Source: Poriferisodalis multihospitum
GTDB lineage: Bacteria > Actinomycetota > Acidimicrobiia > Acidimicrobiales > Poriferisodalaceae
Assembly (NCBI GenBank): GCA_028278755.1
Contig: JAPYOI010000248.1
Coordinates: 1-17,691 of the forward strand
Direction of reading: 5' to 3'
DNA length: 17,691 nt
Shown here: piece after piece, positions 1 through 6,105 of the stretch
Layout: each line of letters begins with the position of its first letter
Numbering within the stretch: position 1 is the first letter of the stretch
Program-made: the position numbers and the translations under genes
Notes under the pieces: generated by a model
Database searches by the model: none
Told to the model about the DNA's origin: nothing
Seen by the model: only the letters and a program-made list of their open reading frames with translations

Positions 1-87
1 CTCGCCGGCTCGGGGCTCGTCGAGGTCCAGCGTGTCGACGCTCACCGGCCCGCCGACGCTGTTGAGCACGACTGCAGTGATCTTCAT
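1..87 (-). CDS. Zinc-type (MDR) alcohol dehydrogenase, N-terminal fragment
   Basis: The minus-strand frame opens with ATG at 87 and runs off the left edge, giving 29 residues that begin MKITAVVLNSVGGPVSV and continue with DTLDLDEPRAGE. This is the usual first beta-strand pair of medium-chain dehydrogenase/reductase alcohol dehydrogenases, which oxidise alcohols or reduce aldehydes with NAD(P). An AAGGA ribosome-binding site lies just upstream (minus strand, about 93-97). The catalytic zinc and Rossmann domains are outside the window, so substrate and cofactor cannot be judged. The gene is divergent from the MerR regulator, with 71 bases between start codons. Confidence 0.75.
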   Translation of the reverse strand, partial: MKITAVVLNSVGGPVSVDTLDLDEPRAGE

Positions 88-111
88 TGCCCGTCCTTCT
101 TGGCGGGGTTC

Positions 112-126
112 CCTTCGGCTGGAAGG
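112..126. promoter_or_regulatory. Inverted repeat upstream of the MerR gene, possible autoregulatory operator
   Basis: CCTTC and GAAGG are separated by five bases in the divergent region between the alcohol dehydrogenase and merR-family starts. It lies about 20 bases before the candidate -10 TACGGT (146-151). MerR regulators often bind their own promoter region, but this repeat is short and differs from the much better palindrome at 572-587, so it may be chance. Confidence 0.3.
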
Positions 127-158
127 TTCAATCGGGAAGGTCAGGTACGGTCGTGCAG

Positions 159-560
159 ATGAGGATCGGAGAGATGGGAGATCGCTGCGGGGTGAGCACG
201 AAGACGATTCGATACTACGAGTCGATCGGATTGCTGGATGAACCCGAGCGGACTGCGAGCGGCTATCGCGCCTATGCCGCCGACGCGGTCGAGCGGCTGC
301 GATTCATCCGGGACGCGCAGGCCACGGGCCTGACCCTGGCCGAGATCTCGTCGGTGCTCGAGCTCAAGAGCGCGGGCGAGCGGTCATGCGCGCACACCAC
401 GGCGCTGATCGAGGCCCACGTGGATGCCATCGATGTCCAGATCTCCCAGCTTCGCTCCGCTCGCACGGAGCTGGCCGCACTGCTGAGGCGATCCCAGGGG
501 CTCGACCCGGCGTCGTGCACCGACCCCAACCGCTGCCAGGTGATCAGCCGAGCCCGCTAA
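159..560 (+). CDS. MerR-family heavy-metal-responsive transcriptional regulator
   Basis: This 133-residue protein has a winged-helix DNA-binding domain (residues 1-70, including TIRYYESIGLL and SGYRAY), a dimerisation helix (about 78-112) and a C-terminal metal loop. MerR regulators twist the over-long spacer of their target promoter when metal binds. Candidate ligands are Cys77, Cys120 and Cys126. Position 77 is Ser in E. coli CueR but Cys in sensors of divalent metals such as ZntR and MerR. I chose ATG 159 over ATG 87 because the family normally starts MRIGEM-like and because TACGGT (146-151) ends seven bases before it, which suits a leaderless transcript. It ends five bases before the promoter of the copper ATPase, which is its likely target. 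Confidence 0.9.
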   Translation: MRIGEMGDRCGVSTKTIRYYESIGLLDEPERTASGYRAYAADAVERLRFIRDAQATGLTLAEISSVLELKSAGERSCAHTTALIEAHVDAIDVQISQLRSARTELAALLRRSQGLDPASCTDPNRCQVISRAR

Positions 561-565
561 ACCAC

Positions 566-597
566 TTGACTTTCCAGTTGACTGGAATCTTTAGAGT
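566..597 (+). promoter_or_regulatory. MerR-type promoter and operator driving copA
   Basis: A -35 TTGACT (566-571) and a -10 TAGAGT (592-597) are separated by 20 bases. That is longer than the usual 17 and typical of promoters activated by MerR-family proteins. The spacer holds a perfect palindrome, TTCCAG-TTGA-CTGGAA (572-587), the expected operator position. The -10 ends six bases before GTG 604, so transcription would start at or next to the start codon and the copA mRNA would be leaderless. Confidence 0.88.
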
Positions 598-603
598 GCG
601 AAT

Positions 604-2787
604 GTGACCACGGGCACCGCCCGCGCCGAGATGGCGATCGACGGGATGACCTGTGCTGCCTGCGCCAGCCGGATCCAGAACCGGCTCGATGGGTTGGATG
701 CTGTGGCGGCGGCGCAGGTGAACTTCGCCACGGGGCGGGCCACGATCACGCACGACGGATCGCTCGACGAGTCGTTGGTCGCGACCGAGATCGCAGCGCT
801 GGGCTACTCGGTCATCGCTGCCGGCGACAGCGAGGCGGCCGAGAAGCGGCGCCAATCGGACCTGCTGGCCCGGTTGGTCATCGGTGCGGTGCTGACGGTG
901 CCGTCGCTGCTGATCTCGATGATGCCGGCGCTGCAGTTCGACGGATGGGAATGGTTGGTCGCCGTGTTGGCGGCCGTCGTGATCGTGGGATCTGGATGGC
1001 CGTTTCATCGAGCGGCGGCGTTGAACCTGAGCCATGGCGCCACCACGATGGACACGCTCGTGTCGATGGGATCGCTGTCGGCGCTGGCGTGGTCGCTGGC
1101 GGTGTCCGTCGCCGACATCGGCGACGGCCATGTGTACTTCGAAACCGGCGCAGTGATCGTCACGCTGATCTTGCTGGGCAAATGGCTGGAGCTTCGGGCT
1201 AAGCGCCGTTCCGGTGACGCCATCCGGGCGCTCGCCGACTTGGGCGTGCGGACGGCCCGACTGGTCGATGGCCGCGAAATTGCGCTTGCCGACCTGGCGG
1301 TCGGCATGCGGTTCGTTGTCCGGCCGGGCGAGAGGATCGCCACCGACGGCGTGGTTGTGGAGGGACGGTCTGCGGTCGATGCGTCGATGGTGACCGGCGA
1401 GCCCGTGCCGGTGGAGGTGGGGCCCGGCGACGAGGTGATCGGCGCCACGATCAACGCAAATGGAGCGCTCGTCGTCGAGGCGACGAAGGTCGGCGCCGAA
1501 ACGGCACTGGCTCAGATCATCCGCCTGGTGAACGAAGCGCAGGGCAGTGGTGCAGAAGTGCAACGGCTGGCCGATCGGGTGTCGGCGGTGTTCGTGCCCA
1601 TCGCCATTGCCACGGCCGTCGTCACGCTGGTTGCGTGGCTGCTCCTGGGCAACGACGCCGGAGCAGCGTTCAGCGCCGCGGTGGCGGTGCTGATCATCGC
1701 TTGCCCCTGCGCCCTCGGGCTGGCGACGCCGCTGGGAATCCTCGTCGGAACTGGTCGGGGCGCTCAGCTCGGCGTCATCATCAAGGGCGGTGAGATCCTC
1801 GAGGACACGCGCTCGGTGGATGTCGTGCTGATGGACAAGACCGGCACGCTCACTGAGGGTGCGATGACACTCACCGGCGTTCATGCAGGTGAACTTCCGA
1901 GCGCTGAGCGTGATGAAGTGCATCGACTGGCTGCATCGGCCGAGTCGTTGTCGTCACATCCGATCGCTCAGGCGATCGCCGGATCTGTCGGGGGCGCTGT
2001 CGATGAGCCTGTCGACGGTTCGATAAGCGCGTTGACAGATGTGGAGGCGTTCGAGATCACGCCGGGCGCGGGTGTGACGGCGACTATTCGCGGCGTCGAG
2101 ATTCGGGTGGGTCGCCGCAGCCTGTTCGACGCCGTGCCGCCAGACGTCGCGGCTTTGGCCGCCGACGCCGAGGCCACAGGTGCAACGGCCGTGCTTGCTG
2201 GCCGCGGAGGTATCGCGGAGATCGTCCTGGAGGTGGCCGACCGAATCAAGCCGACCTCGGCGGAGGCAGTCGTGGCGCTCCGCCGTCAGGGACCGGCGGT
2301 CACACTCCTCACCGGCGACAACGAGCGCACCGCACGCACCATCGCTGCCCAGGCGGGCATCGAATCGGTGATCGCCGAGGTGTATCCCGACGACAAGGCC
2401 GCCGCCGTGCAGCGGCTCCAGGCCGGCGGCAAGCGGGTGGCCATGGTGGGGGACGGCATCAATGACGCCCCGGCGCTGGCGCAGGCCGATCTCGGCATCG
2501 CTGTCGGCACCGGCACCGACGTGGCCATTGAGGCGTCTGATCTCACCGTGGTCAGCGGTGACCTGCGAGCCGTCGCCGATGCGATTGCGCTGTCACGCCG
2601 GACACTGTCGACGATCAAGGGCAACCTGTTCTGGGCCTTCGCCTACAACGCCGCGGCAATCCCGCTTGCAGCGTTGGGCATCTTGAACCCCATGATCGCC
2701 GCCGGTGCGATGGGCGTCTCGTCGCTGTTCGTAGTGACCAACAGCCTGCGTCTCCGGCGCTTTCGGGGATACCGCCAGACTGTCTGA
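604..2787 (+). CDS. copA: Cu(I)-exporting P1B-type ATPase
   Basis: This 727-residue membrane pump couples ATP hydrolysis to export of Cu(I). One N-terminal heavy-metal-associated domain carries GMTCAAC (Cys17, Cys20). It is followed by the P-type ATPase transmembrane helices, the TGEP actuator motif, the membrane CPC motif (Cys367-Pro-Cys369), the phosphorylated Asp411 in DKTGT, and GDGIND near residue 617. The last helix has M703-x-x-S-S, which with CPC and the YN pair before it is the P1B-1 (copper) signature. The GTG 604 start fits the leaderless promoter immediately upstream; ATG 602 runs straight into a stop. The length is normal for the family. The SDR gene follows four bases after the stop. 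Confidence 0.95.
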   Translation: MTTGTARAEMAIDGMTCAACASRIQNRLDGLDAVAAAQVNFATGRATITHDGSLDESLVATEIAALGYSVIAAGDSEAAEKRRQSDLLARLVIGAVLTVPSLLISMMPALQFDGWEWLVAVLAAVVIVGSGWPFHRAAALNLSHGATTMDTLVSMGSLSALAWSLAVSVADIGDGHVYFETGAVIVTLILLGKWLELRAKRRSGDAIRALADLGVRTARLVDGREIALADLAVGMRFVVRPGERIATDGVVVEGRSAVDASMVTGEPVPVEVGPGDEVIGATINANGALVVEATKVGAETALAQIIRLVNEAQGSGAEVQRLADRVSAVFVPIAIATAVVTLVAWLLLGNDAGAAFSAAVAVLIIACPCALGLATPLGILVGTGRGAQLGVIIKGGEILEDTRSVDVVLMDKTGTLTEGAMTLTGVHAGELPSAERDEVHRLAASAESLSSHPIAQAIAGSVGGAVDEPVDGSISALTDVEAFEITPGAGVTATIRGVEIRVGRRSLFDAVPPDVAALAADAEATGATAVLAGRGGIAEIVLEVADRIKPTSAEAVVALRRQGPAVTLLTGDNERTARTIAAQAGIESVIAEVYPDDKAAAVQRLQAGGKRVAMVGDGINDAPALAQADLGIAVGTGTDVAIEASDLTVVSGDLRAVADAIALSRRTLSTIKGNLFWAFAYNAAAIPLAALGILNPMIAAGAMGVSSLFVVTNSLRLRRFRGYRQTV

Positions 2788-2791
2788 TTAA

Positions 2792-3706
2792 GTGACCGTC
2801 AACAAGTGGACAGAGGAAGACATCCCCGACCAGTCCGGGCGCGTGGCGATCGTGACCGGCGCCAATTCGGGGAACGGGCTGGAAACGGCCCGGGCGCTAG
2901 CCGGTCGGGGTGCTCACGTGGTGCTCGCAGTGCGGGATCTCGCCAAGGGCGAAGCAGCGGTTGCCGACATCGAGGCAAACCACCCAGCTGCTCACCTGGA
3001 ACTGGTGGAGCTCGACTTGGCATTGCTGAACTCGGTGCGCAGCGCCGCCGCCGACATCCGGGAGCGATACGGGCGCATCGACCTGCTCGTGAACAATGCA
3101 GGGGTCTTTCACACACCCCGCCGGCAGACAACGGACGGGTTTGAAATCCGGTTCGGCACGAATCACCTTGGGCACTTTGCGCTGACGGGCTTGCTGCTGG
3201 ATCGGCTTGTCGGCACTCCGGGATCACGGATCGTCACGGTCAGCAGCAACGCGCACCGCTATCGCGCCCGCATCGACTTCGACCGCTTCGGGCTAGAGCA
3301 GGGTCGCAGCCAGTCAGCCGCCTACGGTCGTTCGAAGCTGGCGAACCTGCTGTTCACCTACGAGCTGCAGCGTCGGCTGGAGGTTGCTGGCTCGCCCGCC
3401 GTGGCGCTGGCGGCTCATCCTGGCTGGGCCGAGACAGAAATCCTGCGCCACTTCCGGGGCATCCGATTCATTGAGCCGTTGATTGGCCCCTTGCGCAACA
3501 GTGCTGCAACGGGTGCTCTCGCCACGCTACGGGCCGCCACCGATCCAGCCGCTGCCGGAGGAGAGTTCTACGGCTCGGACGGCTGGTTCGAGATGCGCGG
3601 GCACCCGGTGCTCGTGGGCTCCAGTGACCGTTCACGCGACGCCGAGGTGCAACGGCAGGTGTGGGCTGCCTCAGAAAACGTCACCGGAGTGACCTTCCCC
3701 ATCTGA
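2792..3706 (+). CDS. Short-chain dehydrogenase/reductase, retinol-dehydrogenase-like
   Basis: This is a 304-residue NAD(P)-dependent oxidoreductase of the SDR superfamily. The cofactor loop is TGANSGNG (22-29), where the usual Ile is Asn28. NNAG is at 101-104, catalytic Ser is at 151/152 and YxxxK is Tyr178/Lys182. The length of about 300 and the NHLGHF segment resemble the retinol dehydrogenase/WWOX-like branch, which reduces or oxidises lipophilic aldehydes and alcohols; the true substrate is unknown. GTG 2792 lies only four bases after the copA stop, so translation is probably coupled and the gene shares the metal-induced promoter. Why an SDR would be co-expressed with a copper pump is not clear. 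Confidence 0.88.
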   Translation: MTVNKWTEEDIPDQSGRVAIVTGANSGNGLETARALAGRGAHVVLAVRDLAKGEAAVADIEANHPAAHLELVELDLALLNSVRSAAADIRERYGRIDLLVNNAGVFHTPRRQTTDGFEIRFGTNHLGHFALTGLLLDRLVGTPGSRIVTVSSNAHRYRARIDFDRFGLEQGRSQSAAYGRSKLANLLFTYELQRRLEVAGSPAVALAAHPGWAETEILRHFRGIRFIEPLIGPLRNSAATGALATLRAATDPAAAGGEFYGSDGWFEMRGHPVLVGSSDRSRDAEVQRQVWAASENVTGVTFPI

Positions 3707-3734
3707 GGCGATGCTGCCCGTCAGGGTGGCCCCG

Positions 3735-4145
3735 CTAGCTGGTGACGAGGTCGAAGCCTTCTTCGAGCCAGCCGGACTTGCCACCGATCATCTTCTTGAC
3801 CGGCCGGCCCAGCCGAGCGAGCCGGGCACCGGCTTTGTCCGCGGCATTGCAGTGGGGCCCTGCGCAGTACACGACGAACTGCGTCTCGGGCGGGTAGGCC
3901 TCCAGGGCCTCCTCGGTGATCGTTGCGTGGTACATGTGGGTTGCACCGGCGATGTGACCCGCGTCGAATCCCGATTGATCGTCGTTGACGTGGAGCAGAA
4001 CGAAGTCCTGCGAACCGTTCTTCATCGACTCATGCACATCCCAGCAATCGGTTTCGAATGCGAGCAGACGCTCGAAGTGCTCCGCGGCAGCCTGCGGAGG
4101 ACCGGCAGGAATCTCAGTCACGTGGCTGGTTGTTGCGACGCTCAT
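3735..4145 (-). CDS. Rhodanese-like domain protein
   Basis: This 136-residue single-domain rhodanese homologue belongs to a family of sulfurtransferases that carry sulfane sulfur as a cysteine persulfide. The active-site loop is CAGPHCN with the catalytic Cys94 and a second Cys99. DAGHIAGATH (61-70) is the conserved substrate-side motif and GGKSGW (121-126) the C-terminal motif. No signal peptide is visible, so it is cytoplasmic. The ATG at 4145 is preceded by AAGGAAGGA on the minus strand. It is convergent with the SDR (28-base gap). Rhodaneses can also handle selenium, but nothing here ties this one to selenium. Confidence 0.9.
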   Translation of the reverse strand: MSVATTSHVTEIPAGPPQAAAEHFERLLAFETDCWDVHESMKNGSQDFVLLHVNDDQSGFDAGHIAGATHMYHATITEEALEAYPPETQFVVYCAGPHCNAADKAGARLARLGRPVKKMIGGKSGWLEEGFDLVTS

Positions 4146-4365
4146 CGGGGATCGGTCCTTCCTTTGACGCGGCCGGGCAGCCTATTGACGGTGAGAGGGG
4201 TCAGCTTCCCAAACTGAGAGTGGTCCGGCTGCGTTCATGGCGCGTCATCCTCTCGGATCGGGCTCGTCATGGTGCCAGTCGGCCTCGGCGGAAGTCGAAC
4301 GAAATTCCCTGGGGTGGATATCGGTACGATCACGCCGGCCTGAAGCCCCACATCGAGGAGCACCC

Positions 4366-4809
4366 ATGGTGGAGACCACTGCCAGCACCAGCGTCGACAT
4401 AGCGGCGAGCCCTGAAGCGGTCTACGGAATCCTGACGGATCTGTCGCGGGTGAGCGAGTTCAGCCCCGAGTGCTACAGGTCCGAGTGGGAGGACGGCTCG
4501 ACCGGTCCCGAGGTTGGCGCGAAGTTCCGGGGCTACAACCAGGCCGGCGACATGAAGTGGGATGCGGGCTGCGTCGTCGTGGCTGCCGAACCCGGTCGGG
4601 AATGGGCCTTTGAGGTGCCTGCCCAGGACGGCCGTCGCACGCTGTGGCGCTACGAAATCGAGCCAAACGATGTGGGCTGCCGGGTCACCGAGAGTTTCGA
4701 CTCGCCGATCCTCGACCAGGAATTCTTCCAGAAGATGAACCGCCACAGCCTGCTGGTCAACAACATTGCCAAATCGCTGGAGAACCTCAAGGCAGTCGCC
4801 GAAGGCTGA
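4366..4809 (+). CDS. SRPBCC-family (polyketide cyclase/START-like) protein
   Basis: The 147-residue protein starts VETTASTSVDIAASPEAVY, a classic beginning of the SRPBCC hydrophobic-pocket fold, and ends with the long C-terminal helix (about 120-146). These proteins bind or modify small hydrophobic molecules; no catalytic residue can be assigned. The start at ATG 4366 has GAGGAG five bases upstream. The same frame extends to ATG 4237, but the extension is not family-like. The 220-base region from 4146 to 4365 separates it from the divergent rhodanese; I see only a weak TACGAT (4325-4330) there that could be a -10. Confidence 0.8.
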   Translation: MVETTASTSVDIAASPEAVYGILTDLSRVSEFSPECYRSEWEDGSTGPEVGAKFRGYNQAGDMKWDAGCVVVAAEPGREWAFEVPAQDGRRTLWRYEIEPNDVGCRVTESFDSPILDQEFFQKMNRHSLLVNNIAKSLENLKAVAEG

Positions 4810-4824
4810 CACGTACGCGAGCGG

Positions 4825-5469
4825 TCAGCACGCGCCCTCGACGAGTGCAGCATCGGCCACCACCTCGCCAGTCCAGCAGTAGAGCAGCACCGTCGGCGTC
4901 GCACCGAAGTCCTGCTGGTGCGGCTGCCACGGTGCGTGATGCACGGCATCGCCGGGCCGGGCCGTTCGGGGCACGCCGTCGCCGCTGGTGAACGTCGGCT
5001 CGCCGGCCAGCACGTGGTACAGCTCCTCGGCCTCATGGTGGTGGCTGGGGTAGTGCAGGTTCGGTCCCCAGACGCCGATGCCGACCCTCACCGAACGATG
5101 CTCGACAATTGACGTCGGGCCGATGAGCTGCACGTAGCCGTAGTTGTCGTGGAAGTCCTGGCTCAGCACGCCCCGATAGCCGGCGGTCTGGATCCACGGC
5201 AGTGCCGGTGCGAGCGAGAGAAACGCCTCGAGCACGGCATCGACAGCGTCGTCACCGCTGAGCTTCACGGCGTCAAGATGCCGCAGCACCGGCAAATGTC
5301 GAGCTTCGACCAAGGCCGGGCTGCGGGCCTCGTCGAGCGCGTCGAGTACCGCAGCGACCATCGGGTACTCGGGGACAGCCGTACGGCTGCGGTGAAACTC
5401 AGCGATCCGCCGCAGCAGCTCATCAATGACACCCGCCACATCGCAATTGTCCCAGCCGCAGCCAGTCAT
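4825..5469 (-). CDS. Cupin protein of the DMSP-lyase family (DddL/DddQ/DddW-like)
   Basis: The 214-residue protein has a helical N-terminal half and a C-terminal cupin. The metal set H143-x-H145-x3-E149-x-Y151, followed 33 residues later by H184 in WQPH, matches the HxHxxxExY...H arrangement of cupin DMSP lyases, which split dimethylsulfoniopropionate into dimethyl sulfide and acrylate. GYVQLIGP, WGPNLHYPSHHH and YCWTGE also look like this family. Family membership is better supported than the substrate, because cupin relatives without lyase activity exist. The start is uncertain: ATG 5469 gives the family length but has no clear ribosome-binding site. The open frame continues to 5964, where it lies antisense to furA, so I excluded that part. 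Confidence 0.7.
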   Translation of the reverse strand: MTGCGWDNCDVAGVIDELLRRIAEFHRSRTAVPEYPMVAAVLDALDEARSPALVEARHLPVLRHLDAVKLSGDDAVDAVLEAFLSLAPALPWIQTAGYRGVLSQDFHDNYGYVQLIGPTSIVEHRSVRVGIGVWGPNLHYPSHHHEAEELYHVLAGEPTFTSGDGVPRTARPGDAVHHAPWQPHQQDFGATPTVLLYCWTGEVVADAALVEGAC

Positions 5470-5577
5470 CAGTGCGCATACGGCTTCGCCGGTTCCGCCT
5501 TCCGTCGAGTGGGCGGCGCCGGTCAGCGGACCCAAGACGCGCTCGTTGGCGGCTGGGCGATTTTTGTTCTGTACTGG

Positions 5578-5607
5578 TTTTGGACTGAGTCCAGAATCTG
5601 ATATAGT
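5578..5607 (+). promoter_or_regulatory. furA promoter with a Fur-type 9-1-9 palindrome
   Basis: The -35 TTGGAC (5580-5585) and -10 TATAGT (5602-5607) are 16 bases apart. The -10 ends six bases before ATG 5614, implying a leaderless mRNA. Bases 5578-5586 (TTTTGGACT) and 5588-5596 (AGTCCAGAA) form a 9-1-9 inverted repeat centred on G5587 with one mismatch. This is the geometry of Fur-family operators, and it covers the -35, so binding would block transcription. Autorepression by the downstream Fur protein is the natural reading. Confidence 0.75.
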
Positions 5608-5613
5608 CGACAC

Positions 5614-6054
5614 ATGCCTCAGGACACCGTGCAGATGTTGCGGGACCGTGGGATCCAGGTGACCGCGCAGCGGTTGGCGGTGCTCAATGCCGTGTCTGCC
5701 CGACCTCATGCCGCTGCTGACGATCTGGTCGGCGATGTGCGTGCCAGTATCGGGTCTGTATCCAGACAGGCAGTATTCGACGCTTTGGCCATGTTGACCG
5801 AAGAAGGTCTGATCCGGCGCATCCAGCCGGCACGGTCGGCGGCCCGATACGAGGACCGGGTCGACGACAACCACCACCACTTGGTGTGCCGGGGCTGCGG
5901 CCGGATGGTCGACGTCGACTGCGCTGTGGGGTACCAACCCTGCCTCGAGGCTGCCGAAGACCACGGATTCACGATCGACGAGGCCGAGGTCATCTATTGG
6001 GGCATCTGCCCGGTATGCCAGGCAGTGCCCGCCCTCGCCGAGAGTTCACCATGA
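5614..6054 (+). CDS. furA: Fur-family peroxide/metal regulator, FurA type
   Basis: The 146-residue protein has the winged-helix DNA-binding domain (1-80), the DDNHHHLVC hinge metal site (His87-89) and two zinc-type CxxC pairs, Cys92/Cys95 and Cys132/Cys135. In mycobacteria and streptomycetes the Fur homologue next to katG (FurA, CatR) represses katG until peroxide oxidises it. Here katG lies 51 bases downstream in the same orientation, so the same circuit is likely. ATG 5614 is set by the -10 element six bases upstream. The gene is divergent from the cupin. Confidence 0.92.
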   Translation: MPQDTVQMLRDRGIQVTAQRLAVLNAVSARPHAAADDLVGDVRASIGSVSRQAVFDALAMLTEEGLIRRIQPARSAARYEDRVDDNHHHLVCRGCGRMVDVDCAVGYQPCLEAAEDHGFTIDEAEVIYWGICPVCQAVPALAESSP

Positions 6055-6105
6055 CGACGGCACTATTGATCCACCGAACCATTCCACATTCCGCAAGGAG
6101 CAGAA

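Noticed and set aside
544..1923. Long minus-strand open frame (459 residues) inside copA
   Set aside because: It is the antisense shadow of a high-GC gene, with Arg/His/Gln-rich low-complexity composition and no recognisable domain.
3707..4217. Plus-strand open frame opposite the rhodanese gene
   Set aside because: The minus-strand rhodanese has all family motifs; the plus-strand frame has none.
4825..5964. 379-residue version of the cupin
   Set aside because: The first 165 residues are antisense to furA and its promoter and do not resemble the family, whose length is about 200.
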